Of a stretch of 64,000 bases of DNA, positions 42,285 to 52,028 are shown piece by piece. The position numbers and the translations under genes were made by a program. Position 1 is the stretch's first letter, and each line of letters starts with the position of its first letter. The DNA is from UBA8529 sp964390565. Its GTDB lineage: Bacteria > Bacteroidota > Bacteroidia > Bacteroidales > Tenuifilaceae. The DNA lies in NCBI GenBank assembly GCA_964390565.1, contig CAYMII010000004.1, positions 1 to 64,000 on the forward strand, given 5' to 3'. The notes beneath the pieces are model-generated. The model searched no databases and was not told where the DNA came from. It saw nothing but the letters and a program-made list of their open reading frames with translations.

Positions 42285-43319
42285 CTATTTCGATATTTCG
42301 CCACTCATCGATTTTACCATTTCTTGTTTAATTGCTTCGGGCGATAGTTTTTTACCCATTAGCAACATCAGCTTTGCAATTGCAGCCTCAAAGGTGATAT
42401 CAAAGCCGCTAATTACACCAGCCTTTTTCAGTATTAAACCGTTCTCGTACTTATCCATATCTACGCTACCAGCATGGCATTGGGTAACGTTAACAATAAC
42501 AATTCCCTTGCTTACAGCATTTTTTATGGCATCGAGGAACCAAGGTTGGCTTGGTGCATTGCCCGAGCCAAAAGTTTCCAGTATCACAGCTTTTATGTTT
42601 GGTGCGTTTAATACCGCATCAACAAATTGAGGGGTGATACCAGGGAATAACTTCAATACGCCAACGCTGTTATCCAAGTTTGTATGAATAATTAAATCGC
42701 GTTTGCTTGTTGGGTAATGAATGTAGGCAAAGTTGTACTTTATGTTAATCCCTGCCTCGGCAAGTGGAGGGTAGTTATCGGAGCGGAATGCGTTAAAATG
42801 CTCGGCATTGTGCTTGGTTGTGCGGTTGCCACGGAATAGCCTATTTTCGAAGAAAATACAAACCTCTGGTACTAATGGCTGCCCATTTCGAGATGCTGCA
42901 GCTATTTCAATAGCGCTGATAAGATTTTCCTTACCATCGGTGCGGAGCATACCAATTGGTAGCTGCGAACCAGTTAAAATTACTGGTTTATCGAGATTTT
43001 GAAGCATAAAGCTAAGCGCAGCAGCGGTAAACGACATGGTATCAGTACCGTGAAGTATCACAAAACCATCGTATTTCTTATAATTCTCCTGAATTGTAGT
43101 TGCCAGTTTTACCCAAAAATCGGGCGATATATCGGATGAATCTACAGCAGGTGTAAACGAGATGGTTTCGAGTTTATAGTGGAATTTCTTCAGTTCAGGA
43201 ACCTCAATCTCAATTTGATTAAAATTGAATGGGATAAGGGCTCCTGTTTCAGGATTTTGCTTCATCCCAATAGTTCCACCTGTGTAGATGATCAGTATTG
43301 ATATGCCTTCGCGATTCAT
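42285..43319 (-). CDS. Type I L-asparaginase
   Basis: The 344-residue cytoplasmic enzyme hydrolyses L-asparagine to aspartate and ammonia. The two catalytic threonine regions are clear: IYTGGTIGM near the N-terminus and the GTDTMSF motif near residue 90 (Thr-Asp-Thr). There is no signal peptide, as expected of the type I (AnsA) form. Its ATG is 4 nt past the TatD stop, so the two are co-transcribed; the pairing seems chance, since I know of no shared pathway. Confidence 0.92.
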   Translation of the reverse strand: MNREGISILIIYTGGTIGMKQNPETGALIPFNFNQIEIEVPELKKFHYKLETISFTPAVDSSDISPDFWVKLATTIQENYKKYDGFVILHGTDTMSFTAAALSFMLQNLDKPVILTGSQLPIGMLRTDGKENLISAIEIAAASRNGQPLVPEVCIFFENRLFRGNRTTKHNAEHFNAFRSDNYPPLAEAGINIKYNFAYIHYPTSKRDLIIHTNLDNSVGVLKLFPGITPQFVDAVLNAPNIKAVILETFGSGNAPSQPWFLDAIKNAVSKGIVIVNVTQCHAGSVDMDKYENGLILKKAGVISGFDITFEAAIAKLMLLMGKKLSPEAIKQEMVKSMSGEISK

Positions 43320-43323
43320 ATTG

Positions 43324-44100
43324 CTATGCTTTGATATTGAATAGTTCTAACGAGTTTTGTGTTGTTATTCGTGCTACTTCCTCAATTGGAATATTAAGGA
43401 TTTCCGATACTTTTTGGGCAACGTAGATTAGATATTGGCTCTCGTTTCGTTGTCCACGTTTTGGAACAGGGGTTAGGTAGGGTGCGTCGGTTTCGAGTAG
43501 GATGTTGGACAGATCCATTTGGGCAACAACCTTATCGAGCCCACCGTTTTTATAGGTTACAATACCCCCTATACCAACTTTAAATCCACCGTAATCAAGA
43601 ATATGCCTGTACTGATCAATGGTACCTGTAAAGGCATGAAAAACCCCACGAAGCGATGCGTCGTTCTCCTCATCAACAATTTCGAAAATTTCATCAAAGG
43701 AGTTACGAGAATGAATAACTACTGGCAATTTTAACTTTTTAGCCAGTCTCAGCTGATGTCGGAACGCAATTTTTTGCTGTTCAAAAAAGGTTTTATCCCA
43801 GTAAAGGTCAATACCTATCTCGCCAATCCCGTAATACTTCTCCTTGGCAACCATTTCGTCAACATGCATCAATTCGGCTTCATAGGTTTCTGAAACCGAG
43901 GTTGGGTGTAACCCGATTAGTGGAAAGCAGATGCCCTTGAACTCCTGAGCGGTTTGTAAAACTCTATCGGAGTAAGTTGTATCGATATTAGGGAGAATAT
44001 GATATTTAATACCTAAATCGGCAGCCCTCGAAATTACCAAAGAGCGGTCGCCATCAAAGTCTTTATCGAAGATATGTGAATGTGAATCAACAAAAACCAT
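43324..44100 (-). CDS. tatD: TatD family metal-dependent hydrolase
   Basis: The 258-residue protein is a TIM-barrel amidohydrolase of the TatD family, which has 3'-5' DNA exonuclease activity. The metal ligands are visible: HSHIFDKDFDGDR (residues 6-18), GEIGIDLYWD, VVIHSRNSFDE, FHAFTGT and ETDAPYLTP. It is in one transcript with the asparaginase gene. Confidence 0.93.
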   Translation of the reverse strand: MVFVDSHSHIFDKDFDGDRSLVISRAADLGIKYHILPNIDTTYSDRVLQTAQEFKGICFPLIGLHPTSVSETYEAELMHVDEMVAKEKYYGIGEIGIDLYWDKTFFEQQKIAFRHQLRLAKKLKLPVVIHSRNSFDEIFEIVDEENDASLRGVFHAFTGTIDQYRHILDYGGFKVGIGGIVTYKNGGLDKVVAQMDLSNILLETDAPYLTPVPKRGQRNESQYLIYVAQKVSEILNIPIEEVARITTQNSLELFNIKA

Positions 44101-44200
44101 CTATCCAATTTTTAAAACAGAGTGCAAACTTAGTAAAACTTTTGGGCATTGGATTAATGAACTGTAATTAGATTATGTGATTGATAATGTAGGGTTACTG

Positions 44201-44279
44201 TAATGCTGAGCGTAGCGAAGCATCTTTTGTACCACCATAATAGTTCCTTCTCCGGCAACTGCCGGATCAGGATGACAAA
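44201..44279. repeat. REP-like dispersed repeat of Bacteroidota
   Basis: The element reads TAATGCTGAGCGTAGCGAAGC at one end and ATCAGGATGACA at the other, with TCCGGCA-AC-TGCCGGA in between (44251-44266). This matches the palindromic 'TGTCATCCTGAGCGAAGCGAAG' type of repeat found at many loci in Bacteroidota genomes, usually between genes. Confidence 0.6.
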
Positions 44280-44305
44280 GTGGTGTGAGTTCGTTAAATA
44301 GATGA

Positions 44306-45427
44306 TTATCTGGCTATTATCGAATAAACCTTCCCTGGTTTGCTTTTTACCAATCCTGCAAACTCAAGGTTTAGTAGTAGAGATGATACTTTTGAAACGG
44401 GCATCTGGGTTTTTATGCATATAAGGTCGATTGATTCCTGATCAACGGTTTTCAGGTAATCGACAATGCATTGCTCATCGCTGCTAAGATCGGCAAAAAG
44501 AGTGATTTGTTTAGGCTGTTTTTTAACCGTTGCAGGCTCCCAACCTAAAAAGTATTCAATATCCGAAGAAGTTTCAATTAAAGCGGCTCTGTTCGATTTG
44601 ATTAGCTGGTTGCAACCTTCAGAGTATTTTGAGCCAACATGACCCGGAATGGCAAATACCTCGCGATTATAAGAATTAGCCAAATCAGCAGTTATCAGCG
44701 CTCCGCCCTGATCGCCACTTTCAATAACAATTGTGGCATCCGATAAGCCTGCAATAATCCTGTTTCGTTTAATGAAGTTATTCCTATCGAATTTTGTTTC
44801 AGATGGAAAATCAGTTATCAATGCTCCAGTATCAACTATCTCCTTTGCCACATTTCGGTGCGATACTGGATAAATGGTATCCAACCCATGCCCAAGCACA
44901 GCAAAGGTTTGAAGGTTATTTTTAAGGGCCGATTTATGCGCAGCAATATCTATCCCATAAGCCAAACCGCTTACAACTATTGGTTTGTAACCCTTTTCGA
45001 CAAGTCCATCTATAAGTTTTTCGGTTATCGCTTTGCCATAATCGGTGGCTTTACGAGTTCCAACAACGCTTATGTACTTTTCGGTATTGAAATTTATAGG
45101 ATTCTTGCTCTTTACAAAAAGAACTATAGGGCAATCTTCGCACTGGCGAAGCCTTTCGGGGTAATCGTTATCGAGATAAAAGAGAGTTGTAATTCCATAC
45201 TTCTCTATAAACTCAACCTCACGCTCGGCTTTATCAAGAATCTTTTGATTTGCAATTTCAGATGCTAAAACATCACCAATACCTGGAATTTTAAGTAACG
45301 ATTTCTTACTCTCCTTAAAAACCTCCTCAATACCCCCACAGTAAGCAATAAGCTTTTTAGCATTAATGCTTCCGATTTTAGGAATCATCTCGATTCCAAT
45401 CTTGTATTTAAGCAGATTATCAGCCAA
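44306..45427 (-). CDS. dprA: DNA-protecting protein DprA
   Basis: The 373-residue protein loads RecA onto incoming single-stranded DNA in transformation. It has a helix-hairpin-helix-like N-terminus (IGSINAKKLIAYCGGIEE), the Rossmann-like core with VGTRKATDYGK, VSGLAYGIDIAAHKSAL, GHGLDTIYPVSHR, DFPSETKF and SEGCNQLIKSNRAALIE, and a C-terminal winged helix (about 310-373). The frame begins with TTG at 45427, which keeps the usual N-terminal helix; the next in-frame Met would drop that. Its stop is followed by the REP-like repeat. Confidence 0.9.
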   Translation of the reverse strand: MADNLLKYKIGIEMIPKIGSINAKKLIAYCGGIEEVFKESKKSLLKIPGIGDVLASEIANQKILDKAEREVEFIEKYGITTLFYLDNDYPERLRQCEDCPIVLFVKSKNPINFNTEKYISVVGTRKATDYGKAITEKLIDGLVEKGYKPIVVSGLAYGIDIAAHKSALKNNLQTFAVLGHGLDTIYPVSHRNVAKEIVDTGALITDFPSETKFDRNNFIKRNRIIAGLSDATIVIESGDQGGALITADLANSYNREVFAIPGHVGSKYSEGCNQLIKSNRAALIETSSDIEYFLGWEPATVKKQPKQITLFADLSSDEQCIVDYLKTVDQESIDLICIKTQMPVSKVSSLLLNLEFAGLVKSKPGKVYSIIAR

Positions 45428-45439
45428 ACTAATATCAAT

Positions 45440-45931
45440 TTAAACCTGTTGATACTGTTTTAGGGTTAGAAAGACCAAGGCTTTTTGCTCTTTGCTTAGC
45501 CCTTTTAAGCTAAACGGAGGGTATTTTGAAATTGTGCTCCCATACTTCTGAAAAACCGTTACCTCTTCGCGTAGAAACGATTTCTGATAAGTGAATTTAT
45601 AAAACTGATTCTTTTGAATTTCATAAGCGCTTTTCTTTGGATTCATGGGCTTTAGCTGATAAAAGCGGATGGTGATTTTTGTCCCTTCATCGGAAAGGTA
45701 TAGGTATGATGTTTTTCTGTAAAGATGAAAGAAATAGTAGACAAGAAAGGCAATTACAAGTATTAGCGAAACCCAAGCATTTGTTATTGCAAGATATTGA
45801 ATTAGATATGGTTCAATATTCGTAGTATAAAGCACTGCAATAATGGTTAGCACAGCAATGGCGTAAATATATTTAAGAGCTTGGCGCTTAACGGTAGCAT
45901 TTTCGTTATCAATCTTCATAAAGCAGGGCAT
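45440..45931 (-). CDS. Two-helix membrane protein with a beta-rich C-terminus
   Basis: The protein (163 residues, or 159 from the second Met at 45919) has two membrane helices (about 19-36 and 48-66 in the shorter form) and a soluble part rich in Tyr, Lys and beta strands (SYLYLSDEGTKITIRFYQLKP). This layout resembles bacterial PH-like membrane proteins, but I cannot name a family. It starts upstream of dprA and ends 12 nt before the dprA start codon, so they probably share a transcript. Confidence 0.58.
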   Translation of the reverse strand: MPCFMKIDNENATVKRQALKYIYAIAVLTIIAVLYTTNIEPYLIQYLAITNAWVSLILVIAFLVYYFFHLYRKTSYLYLSDEGTKITIRFYQLKPMNPKKSAYEIQKNQFYKFTYQKSFLREEVTVFQKYGSTISKYPPFSLKGLSKEQKALVFLTLKQYQQV

Positions 45932-46185
45932 TAATCAATTAGATTCAAAGTTGGAAAATGATTTTTAATTATCCAAAAATGAAACATGATTGTTAGTGTT
46001 TTTAAAAATGGAATTCGAAATAAGATTCACTCTATAATTGCGAACACAAATTACAATTATTTTGCATAATGTCCTGAATTATTGCTGAATAGTAATTACC
46101 TAATCAAAATTCAACCTTATGCCGGTAATATTTTTCATATTAATGAACTACATTTACGTTGGACTGTGTTTTTAATTCGAACTGT

Positions 46186-47433
46186 ATGCTAAGATATACT
46201 ATTTCAAAGGCCGATAAAGACCTTATGGGAGAGGTGACCCTTTTCCCAACAAAAAAGATAAGCAATAAAGTATTAGTATTCAGGGTTATAAGACACTCGA
46301 CTAGTGAACAAAAAGCCTTACCTATTAAAGATGAGGTAGAGGTTATGTTCGAGAAAGTGCCAAAGTTTCAAAAGAACATTGATAGTGGCGAAGCAGGTGC
46401 TGCGCTTAGACATCTACGCTCGTTTTTCAACTTCTTTAAAGGCGATTGGGTAATTACTGGCTCCGATAAAGCAAGGAGTAATCCAATTAAGAAGGTAGTA
46501 TCTTTACTTCGAAAACAAGGGGTTAACATTAGCTTTATTGAACGTGATGGCTGGCCTCCCTTTAAACTGATTGGTAAAAACTTTAAAGGGAACACAATTC
46601 TTAGGGTTGATAGTAGCATCAGTAGTCAACTTGTTGCTGCGGCACTTATTTTGCCTCCTAGCCTTTCCGATTCAGTTATCCATGAGATGAAAGAAAATAT
46701 TGTTTCCTCATCATATATCGACTTAACCCTTAGGGCGCTAAGGTATTTGGGGATTAACTCGGGATGGGATATTAGCGAAACGCTAATCGAAACCAGATTT
46801 AAGGATGGTTCGGAGTTAACTCTCGAATCGGATTGGAGCACTGCTTCATACTGGTATGAGGTTGCAGCATTATCCAATAAATGCAATATCACTATCCACG
46901 GGGTGAACGTTGAGAGTTCTCAATGCGACATTGTTACAAAGGAACTTTTTTATCAATTTGGAGTAAAAACATCTTTTACTAACGATGGGGTTGTGCTTAC
47001 AAAGTGTAAACGAACGATTAAGAGTTTTGAGTACGATTTCTCAAATAGCCCCGAATTAGTTCCTACTTTCGCTGTTGTATGCGTTATGCTTAAGGTTCCA
47101 TTTCGCATTGCTGGGGTTGGTTCATTAAGATTAAAACCCAACGATCGAATAGTATCTTTACAAAAAGAATTGAGTAAGCTTGGGGCGGTTATAACAACCG
47201 AAACTGTTGATGATAACGAAATATTATGCTTTAACGGAAAATCAAAGAGTTCATCGTTAAAGCATATACATATTTCAACCTTCGAAGATCATCGAATTGC
47301 AATGGCTTTTGCGCCAATTGCTGTAACAGGACTTCCTGTTATTATTGAAAACCCAATGATTACTAGTAAATCGTACCCTTCTTTTTGGGATGATTTCAAA
47401 AAGGTAGGTTTTTCAGTCGATCAAAGTTTGTAA
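46186..47433 (+). CDS. Divergent EPSP synthase (AroA-like)
   Basis: The 415-residue protein has the two-domain EPSP synthase fold and clear Bacteroidota-type landmarks: ESDWSTASYWYEVAAL, TFEDHRIAMAFAP and ENPMITSKSYPSFWDD. Classic EPSP synthase transfers enolpyruvyl from PEP to shikimate-3-phosphate. Active-site residues are changed: PTKKISNK replaces SKSISNR (Lys23 kept, next Ser to Lys, Arg to Lys28), the catalytic Asp in the 'PDL' position is Glu290, and 'KETDR' reads KPNDR, so the catalytic Glu341 (E. coli) is Pro318. SSQ at 146-148 is kept. I chose ATG at 46186; a longer frame begins with TTG. No other aro gene is near. Activity is doubtful or altered. Confidence 0.8.
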   Translation: MLRYTISKADKDLMGEVTLFPTKKISNKVLVFRVIRHSTSEQKALPIKDEVEVMFEKVPKFQKNIDSGEAGAALRHLRSFFNFFKGDWVITGSDKARSNPIKKVVSLLRKQGVNISFIERDGWPPFKLIGKNFKGNTILRVDSSISSQLVAAALILPPSLSDSVIHEMKENIVSSSYIDLTLRALRYLGINSGWDISETLIETRFKDGSELTLESDWSTASYWYEVAALSNKCNITIHGVNVESSQCDIVTKELFYQFGVKTSFTNDGVVLTKCKRTIKSFEYDFSNSPELVPTFAVVCVMLKVPFRIAGVGSLRLKPNDRIVSLQKELSKLGAVITTETVDDNEILCFNGKSKSSSLKHIHISTFEDHRIAMAFAPIAVTGLPVIIENPMITSKSYPSFWDDFKKVGFSVDQSL

Positions 47434-47453
47434 TTAGATTATTCAACAATAAA

Positions 47454-47482
47454 AAAGCAGAGATGAAAACCATCTCTGCTTT
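47454..47482. terminator. Bidirectional terminator after the AroA-like gene
   Basis: A perfect 12-bp stem (AAAGCAGAGATG / CATCTCTGCTTT) with a 5-nt loop separates convergent genes. Confidence 0.85.
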
Positions 47483-47502
47483 TGTTTTAGACGCTATTGA
47501 TA

Positions 47503-49284
47503 TTATTCGATCTTGAATACAAACCGATTTAGATTTTTATCAGCCCAAAGCATCATAATCTGGCGAAAATCGGCATAGTTTGCCGAGGCAATACTTGCTT
47601 GTTTAATATTGATTTTTCGGGTAATAACAACCTTTCCATCTTTTTCAACTCCCTCGATACTACATGACCCTAGTCCATTCTCAACAACAGTTTTGCTCAA
47701 AGGCGAAACCGCTTTAATGCCAGCAGGAATGGTAAAAGAGAATGTGTAAGTTTCATTATATGCCGATGGCAATTCAATTGTAGTGAATCGGGTAAGAGGC
47801 AATTCGTTTGCTCCGATTGAAGCTACACCTTGAGAAATTTTTGGGAGATTTAGAATGAAATAACTATCAACTTTCTCGGCTAGATTTGGATTTGTAAAGG
47901 TAATTGCTTGCGCAATTGAATCGGCTTTAATACTGTTTGTTGTAAGCGAGAATGCCGAAGAGGCAATTCCGCTTAAAATACCTTTATGCGCATCAAAGCG
48001 ATTGGTATTCAATTTTGCAGTGCCACTCAACCTTGCATCATTGGAAAGCAAAAATTCTGCCTCAAATATTGCTTTGAATTCGGGTAAATCTTTCTTTTCA
48101 AATGATATTTGCGATAGGTCGTCGTTGATTTTGATGGTAAATCTCAAGCCTGGAATATCAGAATGATCATCTGTCGCAGAAAGAATAAGTTTTTCTCCAT
48201 CAATTTCAGCACAAACCCAAATTCTATCAAATGCGCCAGGGAATCCAACCTCTTTATTAAAAGAGTGGCTATATCCTGCAACAGCGATTTGAGCATTAAC
48301 TCCAGCAAGTTTGAGCATTTCAGCGAGTAGTACAGCCTTTTCTCCCTCTGTACCACCATTGCTTTGCCAAACCTCTTCGGGCGAACGGAATCTGTAACCG
48401 GTCCACTGAGAAGTTACGCCGTAGGTGTTTATATTCATTGCAACATAATTTCTAATTAGGTTAACCTTATCCCAACCCGTTGCTGGATCGCTAATTAATT
48501 TCTTAGCTGCATCGTCGGCAACAAAGGTGTTTGTTAGGTTTCCTTTTAGGAAGCCAAAGGTAGTTGCAAAGTCTGTATTACTAAAAGTAAGAAATGGGTA
48601 AGCTGCAAGTCCTTCTGCTTGAAAAGGCTCATGTGAATAGGCTCCAAGATTATACGATTCCCATTTATAGATATCATGAGAATCATTTGCACTTTTCTTG
48701 CAATTCAACCCTACGGGTTGATTAATAATATTGTAGTTCAACTTTTCACCCTTTGGAACTTTAACTATAACCTCCAAATCTTTAACCGGTGATGATTCGC
48801 AAAGGTTAACCCTATCGAAAAAGTAAGGCATAAAACCATTTTGAGTTTGGATTTCGTAATCTAACTCAACAACAGCGCCACGCTCGAGTCCAACATGGGT
48901 AATAACCATTTCGCGAAGATTATTGTATGCTGGTGCATCGGCAGCCGGGCCAGGTAATACTTCGTTGTAAGCATTATCGGGTGATTTTACTACTTTACCA
49001 TTGGCCATTTTTGTTTCAGACTTATTCACCTTAAGAGTTTGGTATTTTGGGTTGTAAACCACAAAAGTTTCTCCATAATACCTATTGATAGCCTGATAAG
49101 AATTGTAAAGTAGTTTATGGTAGTAATGATATGTGGTACTACCATCGGAGTTAAGGGTGTATTCCTTTACTTGCTTTAAGTAAACCGCATCGGCATTCTT
49201 TTGCTCATCGGAAAGCGGCGCACTGCATGCGGTAAGGATTAGAAGGAATAGTCCGATTATATATTTTGATTTCATATCTATCAT
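47503..49284 (-). CDS. DUF3857/transglutaminase-like lipoprotein
   Basis: The 593-residue protein has an N-terminal DUF3857 domain (about 40-200) followed by a transglutaminase-like core (about 260-370), where WTGYRFRSPEEVWQSNGGTEGEKAVLLAEML occupies the usual Cys-nucleophile position but has no Cys there. A lipobox LTAC (with Met4 as start, Cys17) indicates a lipoprotein; Met1 at 49284 gives a 3-residue extension. Its start is 2 nt past the stop of a paralogue. Probably envelope-associated; the enzyme activity may be lost. Role unknown. Confidence 0.78.
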   Translation of the reverse strand: MIDMKSKYIIGLFLLILTACSAPLSDEQKNADAVYLKQVKEYTLNSDGSTTYHYYHKLLYNSYQAINRYYGETFVVYNPKYQTLKVNKSETKMANGKVVKSPDNAYNEVLPGPAADAPAYNNLREMVITHVGLERGAVVELDYEIQTQNGFMPYFFDRVNLCESSPVKDLEVIVKVPKGEKLNYNIINQPVGLNCKKSANDSHDIYKWESYNLGAYSHEPFQAEGLAAYPFLTFSNTDFATTFGFLKGNLTNTFVADDAAKKLISDPATGWDKVNLIRNYVAMNINTYGVTSQWTGYRFRSPEEVWQSNGGTEGEKAVLLAEMLKLAGVNAQIAVAGYSHSFNKEVGFPGAFDRIWVCAEIDGEKLILSATDDHSDIPGLRFTIKINDDLSQISFEKKDLPEFKAIFEAEFLLSNDARLSGTAKLNTNRFDAHKGILSGIASSAFSLTTNSIKADSIAQAITFTNPNLAEKVDSYFILNLPKISQGVASIGANELPLTRFTTIELPSAYNETYTFSFTIPAGIKAVSPLSKTVVENGLGSCSIEGVEKDGKVVITRKINIKQASIASANYADFRQIMMLWADKNLNRFVFKIE

Positions 49285-49286
49285 TA

Positions 49287-51239
49287 TTAGTATTTGAGAA
49301 TTACTGGTTTGCTGGCAAACTCATTCTGATATTTTACCGCATCGCGGAACGAAGCCCAATCCTCAGGTTGATAAATTCGCTTTTTAAGCACAACCTTTTG
49401 AGCAAATTTGAGGGTGTTTCCTTCAAGAGTGTAGTTCGATTCGAAATCGGCGCCACTACCTGATGTTTGTTTCGCATCGGGTTTGAACTTAACAGTCATA
49501 TTTGCAGGCAAAGTGATTGTCTCGTTTAGCTCAATCAGCTTCGAGCAGCCATCAGCAAACGGGAACAGTCTATTTTCAATGGATGTATCGAATGATGTAT
49601 GGCTATGACGACTACCGAAAAGGTTTGCAGCAACAACAGGGGTGAAGATAATCTCATCTTTGGTTGCAATTGCATAGTTCGGGATTCGATATTTTACCTG
49701 TATTTGCACAGGTTGAAGTAGATATGCATAAGGATCGGTGTAAGTCATTTCAACAATCTCAATCCTTGGCGATATTTTTACCAGCTCCCTTTCGAAAGCT
49801 GCTTGCCAATCGGCCTTATAGTTACGTGTAAATATTCCTCGAACGCTTGCATCCGATTGACCCTCAGCGGCTAGAGTAAATTCGCCAGTTAAAACTCCAT
49901 CGCTTTGTAATGTAGATGTACCATTAATTCTAAAATAATGATTTTCAGGAGCAGATATTGGTGTTTCCATAAGATCGGCGCCTTGAGGTAATCCCATTAG
50001 GTAGTTTTGCTGCTGCTCGCGGCTACTCCAGTTCTCGCGAGTGAAAGGAACCCAAGTTGGGTCGAGCATCATATACTCACCATTGCGAAGTTTTACAGTA
50101 GTAACCGAATGGTTGAACTGGTCGGCAGGGATACGATCGATTCTTGAGCCAGCCATAGTCATTGCGGGGTATGATTCAAAACCTGCTGCGCGAAGCATGG
50201 TAACTAGCATTCCTGCCTTATCCTTACAAACACCGCAACGATCGTGGAAGTTCATTTCACCTTTGTGAAGGGTAAATCCTTCGCCTTTACCCATCGATAA
50301 TCCGCTATAGCGGATTTCATCAGCAACCCAATGGTTTAACCTTGAAATTGAGTCGAGCTCATCTTTTGCGCCTTTTAATATCTCTTTAACCTTCTTGTTG
50401 ATTTCGGGGGTTGAGTTAAAACTGCCATAATCCTCGTTTACACCGCAGAACCATTTTGATTTTGAGTACCAATCTGGACTGGTAGATAGCAATAGTTTTG
50501 TGGCAACATCCGATTGGGCAACCATTCTAGGTTCGCGCTTCATCGGCATAATATTCTTAACGGTGAAAGTGTAATTTACTTTTCCATCTTTTTCAACAAT
50601 CTTCTCATCTGCAACACCATTGTAAACCTTGTATTGAAGATTTTTTGCCTTATCGATTTTAACGCTGTAAACTTTCTCTTTAATTGGGAATGATGAGAAA
50701 AACTCAACTATATCGTAGTAATGACCACGCATAGGTGGAGTGTAGTAATCGTCACTAAGCTCTTCTTGGCCAAGAAGTGCGTAGGAAAATCCTTTTTTAA
50801 AGTATTTAATCTCAATGGCATCTCCTGGCTCAAGGCGACCAATACCAACCATTTTCTGGCGAGCGCCCCAATAGATAGCACGTGCAGGAGCAGGGTAATC
50901 CATTGTTTTTGCAACATCGATATCCTCAATCTTACCATTGCTGCGATAAATTCTTGCTTTTTCAACACGGATAAAAGCGGTTAAGGGATCATAATCAAAC
51001 TTAACAACAGCTAGTTCCTTTGCACCGCTTGGGGTAAGAATTTTGAAAAGCCTTGAGCTGTTGTAGTAGCTTAAACCGGTTTCCTGTACATCAACCCGTG
51101 TGCTATCGTAAACGAGGATGTAGTTTGCATTTGGATACTCAGTTGCAGTTCCAGCCCTTCGGATTAGCTCTGCCTGTTGAGCGGATGTAAGCAAAACCGA
51201 AAGCGAGAAAACTAGGAAGAGTAGTAGTTTAGAACGCAT
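49287..51239 (-). CDS. DUF3857/transglutaminase domain protein
   Basis: The 650-residue protein is exported (leader 1-20, ending TSAQ). It has the same domains as its neighbour: DUF3857 (about 50-220) and a transglutaminase-like core with NFHDRCGVCKDKAGMLVTMLRAAG (catalytic Cys in GVCKDKA), then HSVTTVKL and MLDPTW for the His and Asp. So this one, unlike the neighbour, keeps the triad. The C-terminal region is beta-rich. The two genes form an operon, probably after duplication and divergence. Confidence 0.84.
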   Translation of the reverse strand: MRSKLLLFLVFSLSVLLTSAQQAELIRRAGTATEYPNANYILVYDSTRVDVQETGLSYYNSSRLFKILTPSGAKELAVVKFDYDPLTAFIRVEKARIYRSNGKIEDIDVAKTMDYPAPARAIYWGARQKMVGIGRLEPGDAIEIKYFKKGFSYALLGQEELSDDYYTPPMRGHYYDIVEFFSSFPIKEKVYSVKIDKAKNLQYKVYNGVADEKIVEKDGKVNYTFTVKNIMPMKREPRMVAQSDVATKLLLSTSPDWYSKSKWFCGVNEDYGSFNSTPEINKKVKEILKGAKDELDSISRLNHWVADEIRYSGLSMGKGEGFTLHKGEMNFHDRCGVCKDKAGMLVTMLRAAGFESYPAMTMAGSRIDRIPADQFNHSVTTVKLRNGEYMMLDPTWVPFTRENWSSREQQQNYLMGLPQGADLMETPISAPENHYFRINGTSTLQSDGVLTGEFTLAAEGQSDASVRGIFTRNYKADWQAAFERELVKISPRIEIVEMTYTDPYAYLLQPVQIQVKYRIPNYAIATKDEIIFTPVVAANLFGSRHSHTSFDTSIENRLFPFADGCSKLIELNETITLPANMTVKFKPDAKQTSGSGADFESNYTLEGNTLKFAQKVVLKKRIYQPEDWASFRDAVKYQNEFASKPVILKY

Positions 51240-51370
51240 GGTTAAATAGTTTTAGGTTTTAATGGGTTATGTAAACAATATGATAGACTACTTAAAATGG
51301 AAAAAGTTTGAATAATAGGATAAAAATGTATTCAAATATAACAAAATAGATTCTGTTTCGAGAAAAGAAA

Positions 51371-51394
51371 AAGGGAAGGCTTTCGCCTCCCCTT
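51371..51394 (-). terminator. Terminator of the RDD gene
   Basis: On the minus strand a 10-bp stem (AAGGGGAGGC / GCCTTCCCTT, one G-U or mismatch) with loop GAAA is followed by TTTTC, 23 nt past the RDD stop. Confidence 0.75.
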
Positions 51395-51416
51395 TCAAAT
51401 AAAAATAGGTGTTAAA

Positions 51417-51905
51417 CTATTTTTTCCAAACCAATGTTCCTGCCAAAATATCGTGTAACCCTTGTTTCTTTTCAGTAAAACCAGCCATCATAAAACCTAC
51501 ATAAAGGATAATTGCAGAAATGATTTTGCCAAAATAACGGCCTGTTGCTTTGCCGAAGGAGACTTTATTACCATCCATGTCGGTAACAACAATTCCTAAT
51601 GCAAGTTTGCCAATTGTTCCTTGGAATTTCGATGATTCCATTAAAGCAAAATATAACCAACCAGCAACAGCGGTTAGTAACCATGTTACCATAACGGCAC
51701 CAATAACAGCACCTACCATACCAACAGCGGCTGTGCTATCCATTTCCATATTGCCAGATGTAACCGTACTCGCAACACCTAGTCCAACTGCGGCAAGAAT
51801 TGGCGCAATAATAATCCACTGAATAACACCAACGATTAAACCATCGATGATAATTGCAAGGAATCTCCACCAGAAGCCTGCATACTTTTTGTCAACTTGT
51901 TCCAT
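51417..51905 (-). CDS. RDD family membrane protein
   Basis: The 162-residue protein has three membrane helices. The family signature is seen at the start, YAGFWWRFLAIIIDGLIVG (Arg and Asp in the first helix), and near the end, EKKQGLHDILAGTLV, with GTIGKLALGIVVTDMDGNKVSFG between. RDD proteins include sodium-proton transporters and proteins of unknown role. I chose ATG at 51905; the longer frame to 51944 starts with TTG. It stands alone. Confidence 0.85.
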   Translation of the reverse strand: MEQVDKKYAGFWWRFLAIIIDGLIVGVIQWIIIAPILAAVGLGVASTVTSGNMEMDSTAAVGMVGAVIGAVMVTWLLTAVAGWLYFALMESSKFQGTIGKLALGIVVTDMDGNKVSFGKATGRYFGKIISAIILYVGFMMAGFTEKKQGLHDILAGTLVWKK

Positions 51906-52028
51906 AAATTTAGTATTAGGGTTAAACGAAAATTCATTCTGCAATTTAAAAAAAAAACGTTCCCTTGCAATATAATTTACCGACTTGTTAGGATGATTTA
52001 AGTCAAATGAGTATAAGTCTAGAAGAAT

